The notes: generated from the letters alone by a model not told the origin. Counted from the first letter of the stretch, positions 37,476-46,744 are shown. The stretch is 64,000 nt of DNA from Alphaproteobacteria bacterium (GCA_018821435.1 JAHJME010000012.1:327736-391735); one strand, 5' to 3'. Numbers and translations: made by a program.

Positions 37476-38555
37476 ATGAAGGCCGTGATCCGACGCGACA
37501 GGCGCCTGGTCTGCGACGAGATCGCCGACCTCAAGCCGGCCGAGGGCCAGGTGCTGGTCAAGACCCTGGCCTGCGGGATCTGCGGCTCGGACCTCCACGC
37601 CTTGCACCACATGGAGCACATGATCGACCTGTCGCGGCGCGCGGGCGCTCCCGACAGCGGGTTCGATCCCAGCGCCGACACGGTCTTCGGTCATGAGTTC
37701 TGCGCTGAGATCCTCGACCACGGTCCGGGCGCGTCCAAGCTGCTCAAGGTCGGAACCCGCGTGGTCAGCGTGCCCGTCACCCTGCACGGGGGCGGCATGG
37801 AGGCCCTGGGCTTCTCCAATCGCCTGCCGGGCGGCTTCGCGGAGCAGATGATGCTGAGCGAAGCCCTGATCCTGGAGGTTCCGAACGGCCTTCCGACCGA
37901 CAAGGCCACCCTGACCGAACCGTTCGCCGTCGGCGCTCACGCGGTCGCCAAGGCCCGGCTCGAACCCAAGGCCGTGTCGCTGGTGGTGGGTTGCGGCCCC
38001 GTCGGCCTGGCGGTGATCGCGGCGCTGAAGGCCCAGGGCCATGGCCCGGTGATCGCCGCCGACTTCTCGCCCCGCCGTCGCGCCGCCGCCGAGCGCCTCG
38101 GCGCAGATATCGTCATCGACCCGGCGACCGAGAGCCCGCACGAGCGCTGGGAACAACTGGGCGTTCCCAAGACCCGCGCCGCTCAGACCATGATGCGGAT
38201 GATGGGCGCCCCGATCGCCCAGCCCGTGGTCTTCGAATGCGTGGGCTCGCCCGGCGTCCTGCAGGCCCTGATCGAGGCAGCGCCGGCGGGCTCGCACATC
38301 GTCGTGGCCGGGGTCTGCATGGAGAGCGACAAGATCGAGCCCTCCATCGCCATCACCAAGGAAATCGAGCTGACCTTCGTATTCGGCTACACCCCGGAGG
38401 AGTTCGCCATGACCCTGCGCCAGATCTCCGAGGGCATCATCGATGTTTCGGGCCTGGTGACCGGCACGGTGAGCCTGGACGGGGTGGCGGGCGCCTTCAC
38501 GGCGTTGGGCGACCCCGAGGCGCATGTGAAGATCCTGGTCCAGCCGAACGGCTAG
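37476..38555 (+). CDS. Zinc-type medium-chain alcohol dehydrogenase
   Basis: A 359-residue MDR enzyme. N-terminal catalytic zinc pocket ACGICGSDLHALHHMEHM and GHEFCAEI; Rossmann motif VVGCGPVGLAVIAALK. The structural zinc four-cysteine lobe is not present in usual form, and a segment with repeated Met/His (HHMEHMIDL) sits instead. The substrate is unknown; similar proteins in this group are annotated as alcohol or threonine dehydrogenase-like. The stop overlaps the convergent Sel1 gene by 4 bp. Confidence 0.88.
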   Translation: MKAVIRRDRRLVCDEIADLKPAEGQVLVKTLACGICGSDLHALHHMEHMIDLSRRAGAPDSGFDPSADTVFGHEFCAEILDHGPGASKLLKVGTRVVSVPVTLHGGGMEALGFSNRLPGGFAEQMMLSEALILEVPNGLPTDKATLTEPFAVGAHAVAKARLEPKAVSLVVGCGPVGLAVIAALKAQGHGPVIAADFSPRRRAAAERLGADIVIDPATESPHERWEQLGVPKTRAAQTMMRMMGAPIAQPVVFECVGSPGVLQALIEAAPAGSHIVVAGVCMESDKIEPSIAITKEIELTFVFGYTPEEFAMTLRQISEGIIDVSGLVTGTVSLDGVAGAFTALGDPEAHVKILVQPNG

Positions 38556-39865
38556 GTGGTCGGCGTCGCCGGGTGGTCCCGCAGATAGGCGGCCGACGCC
38601 TGCTTCAGCGCCGGTGACGCGACGCCGTCGATCGGCCCGACGTAGTAGCCTTTGCGCGCCAGCAGCGCCTGGGTCTCGGCCAGGGTCGCGGCCGGCGGGA
38701 TGATCGCGGCGGGCTCGGACGGCGCCGCCGCGCCCGGCCGGAAGCCGTCGGCGTCGCGGTCGAGGGCGGCGCGCTCGGCGGGCTTCAGTCGGGCTTCCAG
38801 CTCCACCTGCTTTTCACGGGCCACCGTGTCGCCCGCGTTGGCGGCGATGGCGTACCAGCGATAGGCCTCCCGCAGGTTCCGCCCTACGCCCCGCCCGGCT
38901 TCGTACAGCAGGCCCAAGTTATACTGGGAATCGACCACGCCCCGGTCGGCCGCCCGCCGGAACCAGACGGCGGCCTCATCGACGTCGCGCGATCCGCCGT
39001 CGCCTTCGGTCAGGAACAGGCCGAGATTGTGCATCGCGACGCGCTCGCCGCCCTCCGCCGCTCGGCGCGTCCACAGGCGCGCCGCGATCAGGTCGCGCGC
39101 CAACCCCGCCTGCCCGCCTTCGTACAGCGCCGCCAGCTGCAACTGGGCCTGGGTGTCGCCCGCCTGCGCCAGGCCCGTCAGTCGGGGCAGCGCCGTAGTG
39201 TCGCCGGCTTTGAGGGCCGCAGAAACGGCCGCGAAGCTATCGCCGGCGGGCGCGACCGCGATGGGCTGAGCGCCCCGGACAGGCACAGGCGCTTTCGTGG
39301 ACGGGGCGGCCTTCAGGCTGGGTCGCAGCGGCAGGTCGATGATGGCGGCCAGGGGCGCGGCCACGAGCCGCGGCAGCGCTTGCGGCTGGGTCACCGCCAG
39401 GACACCAGCTCCCACGACACTCAGCGCCGCAGCGGCGCCCGCCGCCGCCAGAATGACCCGGATCGGTCCCGGATCGGGACGCGGCGCGGCCTGCGCGGCG
39501 CGCACCTGCGCCAATTCGGACAGCACCAGATCGAGGCGCGCCGCCAGCTGTTCTTCCCGCGCCGCCTGGGCGCCGGCCTGCGCATCCAGGTATTGGGACA
39601 GCGAACCCAGAGCGGCGGCCAGTTCGCGCGCCCGGCCCTGGGCCCCGGTCTCGTGGCGGGCCATTCGGCGGGTCAGCGCTTCGAGCGTCCGGATCAGCGC
39701 GGCGGCGGTTTCCGGTGGCAGCGGCAGAGGGCCCGAGGCGGCCAGGCGGCGCTCGAGTTCGCCCAGCACCCCGCGCAGCTCGCCCAGCGCCTGGCGTGTG
39801 CGCGCCTCGCCCGAAGCCAAGGTTTCCGAGCCCGCCCCCTTCGGCCAGCTCCCGTCGTCCGCCAT
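38552..39865 (-). CDS. PodJ-like Sel1-repeat protein with C-terminal peptidoglycan-binding-like domain
   Basis: A 437-residue bitopic protein. Cytoplasmic N-terminus with helical, coiled-coil-prone sequence (residues 20-125), one transmembrane helix (about 133-158, IRVILAAAGAAAALSVVGAG), then periplasmic Sel1/TPR repeats: TQAQLQLAALYEGGQAGLAR, AMHNLGLFLTEGDGG, SQYNLGLLYEAGRGVGRNLR. The C-terminus (AETQALLARKGYYVGPIDGV) is a peptidoglycan-binding-1-like motif. This is the layout of the polar organiser PodJ with a much shorter cytoplasmic part, so a polar or septal localisation role is plausible. ATG 39865 is the start. Confidence 0.8.
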   Translation of the reverse strand: MADDGSWPKGAGSETLASGEARTRQALGELRGVLGELERRLAASGPLPLPPETAAALIRTLEALTRRMARHETGAQGRARELAAALGSLSQYLDAQAGAQAAREEQLAARLDLVLSELAQVRAAQAAPRPDPGPIRVILAAAGAAAALSVVGAGVLAVTQPQALPRLVAAPLAAIIDLPLRPSLKAAPSTKAPVPVRGAQPIAVAPAGDSFAAVSAALKAGDTTALPRLTGLAQAGDTQAQLQLAALYEGGQAGLARDLIAARLWTRRAAEGGERVAMHNLGLFLTEGDGGSRDVDEAAVWFRRAADRGVVDSQYNLGLLYEAGRGVGRNLREAYRWYAIAANAGDTVAREKQVELEARLKPAERAALDRDADGFRPGAAAPSEPAAIIPPAATLAETQALLARKGYYVGPIDGVASPALKQASAAYLRDHPATPTT

Positions 39866-40272
39866 CTATCCCCCAACCAGCCGCGCGGGCCGGTCACACA
39901 CGATGCTGCACGCCACAACCGCACCCATTTCGAATCGCGCCCGGCCCCTGCAACTTTGTGGCCAGCTCTCGCGGTCACGCCGGAGCCCGCCGTCGCGGCC
40001 GCCAATACAGTCGAGGCCCGGACCGTCGAATACAAGAAACGATCACCGGAAGTTGTACCATTTCAACTGCCAATACCGGCAACTTGACAGTTGGATAACG
40101 CAGTTCTACATCGATAATAGGGATAATCGTAGGTAAACGATACGCCTACAACCATAGGCGTCAGCGTTGTTCTTATTTCGCTTTCGGGGGGAATATTCGG
40201 CAGTCACGGGCCGGAGAGACCAACAGCAAAGCAACAGGCATTGATCTCGAAGTTCTCCAGGGGGCGCTAAAA
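39866..40272. promoter_or_regulatory. AT-richer control region before the DUF4402 operon
   Basis: A 407-bp gap, clearly poorer in G/C than its neighbours after 40010. It contains TTGACA (40084-40089), repeated GATAAT motifs (40113-40118 and 40122-40127 area), the inverted repeat CAACTG/CAGTTG (40067-40095), and a 7-bp hairpin ACGCCTA/TAGGCGT with loop CAACCA (40142-40161). The leader before the ATG is about 110 nt if the hairpin is transcribed. No ORF with a ribosome site is visible. It probably carries the operon promoter and at least one regulator site. Confidence 0.5.
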
Positions 40273-40800
40273 ATGAAGTTCCGGCTCACTCTCCTCGCCG
40301 CCGTCGCGGCGACGGTCGCGGCCACGACGGCGTCGGCCGCCACGGTCAGCGCCAACGCGGTCGCCAACGCCACCATCGTGGCTCCGGCGACGATGACCGC
40401 GACCCGTACGCTCGAGTTCGGCACGATCGCCAAGCCGACGACCGGCGTCAGCACGATCACCGTCAACTCCGGCGCGGCCGCCTCGGTCACCCCGGTCCTG
40501 TCCGGCGCCGGCAACGCCTTCGTCCCCACCGCGGGCCAGGCGCGCGCCGCGACCTTCCGTTTGGTGGGCACGCCCAACCAGGCGATCGCGGTCAACACCA
40601 CGTCGCTCAACTTCACCAACCAGGGCGGCAACTTCACCAACGTCGGCCCGCAGAGCCCGGTGGCCTCGGTCGGCACGCTGACACAGCTTCCGGCCGGCGG
40701 CATGGACGATTTCTTCGTTGGCGGCCACTTCGACATCTCGCCCACGACCACGGCGCAGGCCTATACGGGGACCCTCACGCTGGCGATTGACTTCAACTGA
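40273..40800 (+). CDS. DUF4402-type secreted subunit (probable major fibre subunit)
   Basis: A 175-residue exported protein: signal peptide to about residue 22 (ATTASA), then ANATIVAPATMTATRTLEFG and the closing GHFDISPTTTAQAYTGTLTL, the DUF4402 pattern of a pilin-like beta-sandwich ending in a terminal hydrophobic strand (ALDFN-like). No cysteines in the mature part. GGGGGCGC precedes the ATG. The first gene of a five-gene operon with a chaperone and usher, by analogy the main subunit. Confidence 0.82.
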   Translation: MKFRLTLLAAVAATVAATTASAATVSANAVANATIVAPATMTATRTLEFGTIAKPTTGVSTITVNSGAAASVTPVLSGAGNAFVPTAGQARAATFRLVGTPNQAIAVNTTSLNFTNQGGNFTNVGPQSPVASVGTLTQLPAGGMDDFFVGGHFDISPTTTAQAYTGTLTLAIDFN

Positions 40801-40858
40801 CCAGCACACGCCGGCCGGGCCCGCCCCGGTCGCCGGTCATCGCCAGCCTCGGACGGTC

Positions 40859-41350
40859 ATGGGTCGAGCCGCCTATATCGTCGGCGCCGTCCTCCTGGCC
40901 CTTGCCGGAGCCGGCCCGGCCACGGCCGCCACGGCGACCGCGACCGCCCGGGTCACCATCATCGAAGGCAATGTGGTGCGGATAAACTGGACCATGGGCA
41001 TGCCCAGCGTACAGGTCGGCGGCGGCGGAGCCGCCTTCGTAGGCGCCGTCCCGTCGACGGTCCTCGGCATGCGAATGATGCCCACGGGCGGACGCCTGAT
41101 GGTCCGCCGCCGGGATCCGAGCGGATCGCCCATGACCGCACCCACCAGCTTCGAAGTGGTTCGCGCCGGAGGGGAGGACGCCGTGATCGTGACGACCGCC
41201 AACGACACAGAGACCACCATCGCCCGCGACCGCGTGATCGTCGGCGGCGCATTGCAGGGGGCTGCGGCCGCCAGCATCGAGGTCGCGCGCGGCGTGGCGC
41301 CCGAACCGGCCTCGGCCCAGACGCTGGTCGTCGTGGTGCAGTACAACTGA
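40859..41350 (+). CDS. Second DUF4402-like secreted protein
   Basis: A 163-residue exported protein (MGRAAYIVGAVLLALAGAGP signal) with a compact beta-rich body and the same closing pattern ASAQTLVVVVQYN as the other subunits, suggesting a donor or terminal strand. Shares no long motif with the first subunit, so the fold assignment is by pattern and context. Its stop shares the A of the chaperone start (TGATG), so the two are coupled. Confidence 0.68.
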   Translation: MGRAAYIVGAVLLALAGAGPATAATATATARVTIIEGNVVRINWTMGMPSVQVGGGGAAFVGAVPSTVLGMRMMPTGGRLMVRRRDPSGSPMTAPTSFEVVRAGGEDAVIVTTANDTETTIARDRVIVGGALQGAAAASIEVARGVAPEPASAQTLVVVVQYN

Positions 41351-42225
41351 TGCGCGCCGCCCTCCTCCTCGGCCTGGCGATCCTGGCCGCCGTTCCGTCG
41401 TCCCCGGTGTTGAGCCAGACGCCCGCCACGGCCACGGCCCCCAGCGCTTTCCTCAACATCACGCCCAAGCGGCTGACGTTCGACCGCAACCGGCGCAACG
41501 GCACGATCTTTTTGCTCAACCAGGGGACCGAGCCGGTCACCGTCGACCTGTGGATTTCCGACCGGGTGATGCTGGCGGACGGCCAGATCTTCGCCGCGGA
41601 GGACGCCGCAAAGCGCGACGACGGCAAGGGCCCGGCGGCGCAGCTGAAGTCGGCCAAGGAACTGCTGCAGGTCTCCCCCCGCCGGGTGACGCTCCAGCCC
41701 GGTCGACCGCAGACCGTGCGCGTCCGCCTGACCGGCCTGCCGGACGCCGCGTCCGGCGAGCACCGCAGCCACCTGACCATCACCACCATCCCGCCGCGCG
41801 ACGCCGGGACGACGCCAGAGGCCGCGGCCGGCGGCGGCTCCAGCCAGCTCAGCTTCCAGATCCTCGCGGTCTACGGCCTGTCGATCCCGCTGGTGGTGCG
41901 CCCGACCGACCCGGATGTCCGCGCCGCGATCGAAGGCGCCCATCTGGAACCCGCCCAGGCCGGAAAGCCGCCCGTCGTCGCCCTGGACCTCGTGCGCCAG
42001 GGCGAGAGCTCGGCCTTCGGCAACTTCGAGGTCCGCACGGTGGGCGAGCGCAAGGGCGCTGAGCCGCTAGGCGTCGTTCGCGGTGTCGCCGTATATCCCG
42101 AGGTCGCCCGCCGTACGGTGCGGATCCTGCTCGCCCGCGCCCCCGCGCCCGGCGAAAAGCTGGAGGTGACCTTCACGGACGACGACACGTCACCGGGGAA
42201 GGTCCTTGCGAAAGCCGCCTTCTAG
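41350..42225 (+). CDS. PapD-like periplasmic fibre chaperone
   Basis: A 291-residue exported protein. After a signal peptide (cleavage near VLSQ) it has an N-terminal chaperone domain: LNITPKRLTFDRNRRNGTIF with the strand-F1 Arg/Lys pair, then LLQVSPRRVTLQPGRPQTVR, the equivalent of the subunit-binding edge strand. A glycine/serine insert around residue 155 separates it from domain 2. Longer than classical PapD (~240 aa) and lacks several of its fixed positions, so it belongs to a divergent chaperone group. Overlaps the usher start by 20 nt. Confidence 0.82.
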   Translation: MRAALLLGLAILAAVPSSPVLSQTPATATAPSAFLNITPKRLTFDRNRRNGTIFLLNQGTEPVTVDLWISDRVMLADGQIFAAEDAAKRDDGKGPAAQLKSAKELLQVSPRRVTLQPGRPQTVRVRLTGLPDAASGEHRSHLTITTIPPRDAGTTPEAAAGGGSSQLSFQILAVYGLSIPLVVRPTDPDVRAAIEGAHLEPAQAGKPPVVALDLVRQGESSAFGNFEVRTVGERKGAEPLGVVRGVAVYPEVARRTVRILLARAPAPGEKLEVTFTDDDTSPGKVLAKAAF

Positions 42226-44995
42226 AGGGCTGGCCTGCCTCGCGACCGCCGTCCTGATGTTCGCGGCGGCCGCGCCGGCCACAGCCGCCGAGCCGCCGGC
42301 TCAGACGACCTCCGCGTCCGCGGCGGGCGAGGCCTCGACTGACGCCGCCGCCGTCGATCCCGCCGGCCTGCTGCTGTTCTCGGTGTCCCTGGACGGACTG
42401 ACGCTGTCCGAGGGCCTGGGCGCCTACGGCGCCTCCGACGACCCGCTGATCCCCGTGGGCGAACTGACCCGGCTGCTGGAAGCCGACGTCGACGTCATGC
42501 CGGCCGAACGCCGGATCGTCGGCCGCCTGGGCGAGGCCCGTCGCGCGCTGCTGGTGGACCTGAAGGCGGGGATTGCCCGGATTGCCGCGCGCGACGTGCC
42601 CATCACCCCCGACGACGTGGCCGTGACGCCGACCGAGATCTACCTGCGCATCTCGACGCTGCAGAAGCTGCTGCCGGTGAAGGCCGAGGTCTCGTCGGAA
42701 GAGCTGATGCTCCGCCTCAGCGCGACCGAGAAGTTCCCGATCCAGTCGCGCCTGGATCGGATGGCCAAGCGACCGGACGGCTCGCCTGTCCCCGCCGGCA
42801 ATCTGGAGACACTCAAGATCACCCAGCCCTACGCGTTGTTCAGCCCGCCCGGCATGGACGTCGTCCTGGACGGGGCGCTGAAGTCGGGCCACCTCGACCG
42901 GGCGTTCCGCTACGACCTGCGCCTGGCGGGCGATCTGCTGTGGAGCAACTTCCAGGGCTTCGTCGGCTCCGACGAACAGGGCCGCGCCGCCACCGCCCGG
43001 GCCATGCTCCAGCGCCGCTCGCTGGAGGGCACGCTGCTGGGGCCGTTGCACGTGCGGGAGATCACCGCCGGCGACACCTACACGCCGGGCTTGGCCATGG
43101 GCCCCCGCAGCATCGCCGGACGCGGGATCTCGCTGTCCACCGCGCCGCTGGAACAGACCAACATCTTCAACCGCATCGACCTGCGCGGCGAGCTGCCGCC
43201 GGGCTATGACGTGGAGCTCTACGTTAACGACGTGCTGAAGGGTGGCACGAACCGGGCGGTCCAGGGGCGCTACGAGTTCCTGGATGTGCCCCTGTCGCCC
43301 GGCGTCAACGTCCTGCGAGTGGTCACCTACGGGCCGCGCGGCGAGCGCAACGAGGAGGTCCAGGTCGTCAACGTCGGCGCGGCGCTGTTGCGGCCCGGTG
43401 AAGCCCAGTTCGCGTTCGGCATCGTCGACCAGAACCAGCCGCTGATCCGCCTGCGCCGGCTGAACGGCCTGGTCATCGGCGACCCAGGGCTGTTCGCTGA
43501 CGACGGCCTGCGCATGGTCGCCTCGCTGAACTACGGGATCAGCGACCTGCTCAGCGTCACCGCCGGCGCAGCGCGGGTCCCGCGAACCGATGGCGCCGCG
43601 ACCGGGGTCTATACGCTGGGCGCCCGGACGTCGCTGCTCGGGGTCGCGACCCAGGCCGACGCCGGCTGGGACGGCCGTGGCGGATCGGGCCTGGCTCTTG
43701 GGCTGGCCGGGCAGGTCCGCGGTCTCTCGGCGGTCCTGCGCCATGCAGAATACCGCGACGGCTTCGTCGACGAGAACAACATCGGCTTCAGCCCGCGCCT
43801 GCAGATGGAGCGCCGCACCGAGCTGACCGCCGACACCAGCCTGGCCCTGCGGGGCCGGATCATGCCGGTGTCCCTGCGGGTCATCCGCAACGCGTACGCC
43901 GACGGCTCGCACGAACTGCTGACCGGCGCGCGGGCCTCGTCCAGCCTGGGCACGGTGCTGTTGTCCCTGGGGTGGGAGTATCAGCGTCAGGTCTACCGGC
44001 CGCAGGCGGCGGTCGAGACCCTGACCGGCTACATCGCCGCCTCCACCTATCGCAGCTACAAGTGGCAGATCCGCTCGACGCTGGACTACGACGTCCTGCC
44101 CGACTTTAAGGCGCGGTTTCTGAGTGTGACCATCGACCGTCGCCTGACCGACGCCTGGTCCCTGCGCTTCGGCCTGGGCCAGCCGCTGGACCGGCTGGAT
44201 CGCTGGAACGTGGTCCTCTCCTCGATCCTCGCCACCCACTACGGGGACCTGGCCCTGACCGGCGAGTACGACAATTCCGACGCCGACTGGCGTCTGTCCG
44301 CCCAATGGAGCTTCGGCCTTGGCTGGGACCCCGACCGGTCGGCCTATGACCTGACCCGCACCGGTCCCGGCTCGGGCGGCTCGGTGCTGTTCAACGCCTT
44401 CATCGACGAGAATGGCGACGGCGTCCGCCAGGCGGGTGAAGCCCCGGCCCCCAATGTGGCGCTGGAGGGCGGCCCTCGACGCGGCGCGGTGACCGGTCGC
44501 GACGGACGCCTCCTGCTCACCGGCCTGGGCGCGGGGCCAACGGCGCACATGGACGTGAACCTGGAGAAGCTGGACAACAGCTCGGTCTCGACGCCGCCGT
44601 CGCGCCTGGAGCTGCGGCCCCGGCCCGGCAGCGTGGCGCGGGTGAACTATCCCATGCGGCCGACCGGAGAGGTGATGATCAAGGTGGAGCTACTGCGCGA
44701 CGACGGCCGGCGCGTGGGCCTGTCCTCGGTCCGTGTGCAGCTCGTGCGCGACGACACCGCGCCCCTGGAAGGCGTCACCGAGTTCGACGGGTCCGCCGCG
44801 TTCGACGGCGTGCCGGTGGGAGCCTGGCGGCTGCAACTGGAACCGCTGCAGGCCCGGCGGTTGCGCATGCGGCTGCTGGAGGCGCCCAGCGTGACGATCC
44901 GCGGCGACGGCGCCTTCACGCCCGACGTGGTGATCCAGGTGCGCTTCGATCCCGCGCCGCCTGAGACGACCGTAGCCACGGGCGGGGGCGGCTAG
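42206..44995 (+). CDS. Usher-like outer-membrane assembly protein
   Basis: A 929-residue exported protein beginning at TTG 42206 with GGGGAAGG upstream. The signal peptide is followed by an unusual N-terminal domain (LLFSVSLDGLTLSEGLGAYG, DVDVMPAERRIVGRLG). The middle shows usher features: TNIFNRIDLRGELPPGYDVE, LYVNDVLKGGTNRAVQGRYE and YEFLDVPLSPGVNVLRVV resemble the plug/barrel region. A long beta-barrel follows to about residue 720. The C-terminus is a carboxypeptidase-regulatory-like domain with a FIDENGDGVRQAGE calcium-type loop. This is not a classical PapC usher, and most closely fits the alternate TcfC-like or CS1-type group. Confidence 0.78.
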   Translation: MRKPPSRGLACLATAVLMFAAAAPATAAEPPAQTTSASAAGEASTDAAAVDPAGLLLFSVSLDGLTLSEGLGAYGASDDPLIPVGELTRLLEADVDVMPAERRIVGRLGEARRALLVDLKAGIARIAARDVPITPDDVAVTPTEIYLRISTLQKLLPVKAEVSSEELMLRLSATEKFPIQSRLDRMAKRPDGSPVPAGNLETLKITQPYALFSPPGMDVVLDGALKSGHLDRAFRYDLRLAGDLLWSNFQGFVGSDEQGRAATARAMLQRRSLEGTLLGPLHVREITAGDTYTPGLAMGPRSIAGRGISLSTAPLEQTNIFNRIDLRGELPPGYDVELYVNDVLKGGTNRAVQGRYEFLDVPLSPGVNVLRVVTYGPRGERNEEVQVVNVGAALLRPGEAQFAFGIVDQNQPLIRLRRLNGLVIGDPGLFADDGLRMVASLNYGISDLLSVTAGAARVPRTDGAATGVYTLGARTSLLGVATQADAGWDGRGGSGLALGLAGQVRGLSAVLRHAEYRDGFVDENNIGFSPRLQMERRTELTADTSLALRGRIMPVSLRVIRNAYADGSHELLTGARASSSLGTVLLSLGWEYQRQVYRPQAAVETLTGYIAASTYRSYKWQIRSTLDYDVLPDFKARFLSVTIDRRLTDAWSLRFGLGQPLDRLDRWNVVLSSILATHYGDLALTGEYDNSDADWRLSAQWSFGLGWDPDRSAYDLTRTGPGSGGSVLFNAFIDENGDGVRQAGEAPAPNVALEGGPRRGAVTGRDGRLLLTGLGAGPTAHMDVNLEKLDNSSVSTPPSRLELRPRPGSVARVNYPMRPTGEVMIKVELLRDDGRRVGLSSVRVQLVRDDTAPLEGVTEFDGSAAFDGVPVGAWRLQLEPLQARRLRMRLLEAPSVTIRGDGAFTPDVVIQVRFDPAPPETTVATGGGG

Positions 44996-44996
44996 G

Positions 44997-45986
44997 ATGC
45001 GCCGGCTCACGGCCCTCGCGCTTTGTGGCGCCCTAGTCCCCGGTCTCGCCGAGGCGGCGACCTACGTCATCAACATCGTCGACCCGCTGAACCTGGGCCA
45101 GGTCGCGACGGCCGCCACCGGCGACACCGTCTTCCGCATGGCTCCCTCCACGGGTGCGGTCGCCGTCCAAAGCGGGTCCGGCCGGCGCATCTCGCCGGGC
45201 GGCGTTCGCGCCATGGTGACCGTCACCTGCCGCCCCGACCGCGGCGTCGATCCCGCCTGCCAGAACAACAACATCTCGATCCGAATCGGGACCATCGGCG
45301 GCGTGACCGGCCGAGCGCGGGCGCTGTCTGGCTTCACGATCGCCATGGGCACGGCCAGCCTGGCGACCCCGCCCACCGGGACCAGCCCCCTCGCCTTCCA
45401 GATCGGTCCGGTCGGCGACAACGCCTCCAAGACCTTTTACGTGGGCGCCGATTTCCCGGTGGCCGGCGACGATTCCGGCCTGCCCAGCGGCTCCGGCGAG
45501 AACATGTTCTACGCCAATGTGGTCAACAACGGCGGGATCGTCCTGGCGGGCGACACGGACAAGGGTCTGCTGTCCGCGTTCCGCGCGCTGGCCGTCGCCA
45601 AGACCGCGGACCTGAGCTTCGGCCGGATCCAGCGTCCCACCGCCGGGACCAGCACCGTCGCCCTCGACGCCGCGACAGGCGCCCGCACCGTCAGCGGGAC
45701 CGGCGTCGGCTACGCCACGCCGACGGCCACCCGCGCCGCCTTCTCGATCACCGGCGAGGGCGGCCAGCAGGTTTCGCTCTCCATGCCGTCCAGCCTGACG
45801 CTGACCGGACCGGGAACGCTCAATGTCGATCTGACCGACACCACCCCCAACGCACCCGTGCTGAGCGGCGGTCTGGGCCAGGCGGGGACTTATGCGTTCA
45901 GCGTGGGCGGCAGCTTCACGCTGTCGCCCACCACGCCGACGGGCGCCTATTCGGGCGTGCTGACCGTGACGGTGGACTACAACTGA
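44997..45986 (+). CDS. DUF4402 two-domain protein (probable tip or adhesin subunit)
   Basis: A 329-residue exported protein. The signal peptide ends near AEAA. Residues 22-195 form an N-terminal domain with two cysteines (MVTVTCRPDRGVDPACQNNN) likely disulphide-linked; residues 200-329 repeat the first subunit's pattern (ADLSFGRIQRPTAGTSTVAL, GSFTLSPTTPTGAYSGVLTV). The two-domain build and last position in the operon are what is expected of a tip adhesin. The ATG lies 1 nt after the usher stop. Confidence 0.75.
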   Translation: MRRLTALALCGALVPGLAEAATYVINIVDPLNLGQVATAATGDTVFRMAPSTGAVAVQSGSGRRISPGGVRAMVTVTCRPDRGVDPACQNNNISIRIGTIGGVTGRARALSGFTIAMGTASLATPPTGTSPLAFQIGPVGDNASKTFYVGADFPVAGDDSGLPSGSGENMFYANVVNNGGIVLAGDTDKGLLSAFRALAVAKTADLSFGRIQRPTAGTSTVALDAATGARTVSGTGVGYATPTATRAAFSITGEGGQQVSLSMPSSLTLTGPGTLNVDLTDTTPNAPVLSGGLGQAGTYAFSVGGSFTLSPTTPTGAYSGVLTVTVDYN

Positions 45987-46056
45987 ACCCCTTGCACCCG
46001 TCGAAACACGGGTATTCAACTGTCCCGCTTTTCAGAGTCCCCCAAGGAACAGATCC

Positions 46057-46596
46057 ATGCGCCTCGTCCTCGCCGCCGCCACGCTCGCAGCCCTTTGCGC
46101 GACGCCCGCCCTCGCCGCCCTCAAGAACGGCGACAAGGCCCCCGACTTCACCGCCGACGGCTACCAGGCCGGCAAGGCGCTGCACTTCTCGCTGGCCGAC
46201 GCCCGCAAGAAGGGTCCGGTCGTGCTGTACTTCTTCCCCGCCGCCGAGACGAAGGGCTGCAACATCGAGGCGAAAATGTTCGCCGACGCCTCCGACCAGT
46301 TCAAGGCCGCCGGCGCGACCCTGATCGGTGTCACCGCCGGCAACCTGGACAAGCTGGCCAGCTTCTCCGCCGACACCGAGAAGTGCTCGGGCAAGTTCCC
46401 GGTCGCCGCCGATCCCGGCGCCAAGATCGCCAAGCAGTACGACAGCGTCCTGGCCATGAAGCCCGACTGGTCGGACCGCACCTCGTACGTGATCGCGTCC
46501 AACGGCCAGATCGTCCACGCCTACACCAAGATGGACCCCACCGAGCACGTGTCCGAGACGCTGGCGGCAGTGAAGGCTCTCAAGACGAAGAAGTAG
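46057..46596 (+). CDS. Periplasmic peroxiredoxin (Bcp/AhpC-TSA type)
   Basis: A 179-residue exported thiol peroxidase. Signal peptide to about residue 20; then NGDKAPDFTADGYQAGKALH and the active-site region VVLYFFPAAETKGCNIEAKM with peroxidatic Cys68. The usual Bcp second Cys at +5 is a lysine here; Cys110 (TEKCSGKF) could be the resolving residue. A periplasmic location is unusual for Bcp. Its own terminator follows, before the ribosomal operon. Confidence 0.88.
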   Translation: MRLVLAAATLAALCATPALAALKNGDKAPDFTADGYQAGKALHFSLADARKKGPVVLYFFPAAETKGCNIEAKMFADASDQFKAAGATLIGVTAGNLDKLASFSADTEKCSGKFPVAADPGAKIAKQYDSVLAMKPDWSDRTSYVIASNGQIVHAYTKMDPTEHVSETLAAVKALKTKK

Positions 46597-46612
46597 GGTT
46601 CAACCGAAGGCT

Positions 46613-46650
46613 GTGCGCGGGCGAAAACCCTTGCCCGCGCACGGCTTTTC
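46613..46650 (+). terminator. Terminator after the peroxiredoxin gene
   Basis: A 10-bp perfect stem GTGCGCGGGC/GCCCGCGCAC (46613-46622 and 46633-46642) with loop GAAAACCCTT, followed by GGCTTTTCG. It isolates the peroxiredoxin from rpsF transcription. Confidence 0.85.
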
Positions 46651-46744
46651 GCCTATTTGCGCGCCTCTTCACGGAAGGCGGTCTCTTCGCGGAACGCAAA
46701 TGGGTCGGGAAACTCCCGGCCGCCGCGCCTGAGATCCATCACGT

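Noticed and set aside
42173..44548. A 791-aa minus-strand frame inside the usher gene
   Set aside because: Composition typical of antisense shadow; the plus frame has signal peptide, ribosome site and usher motifs.
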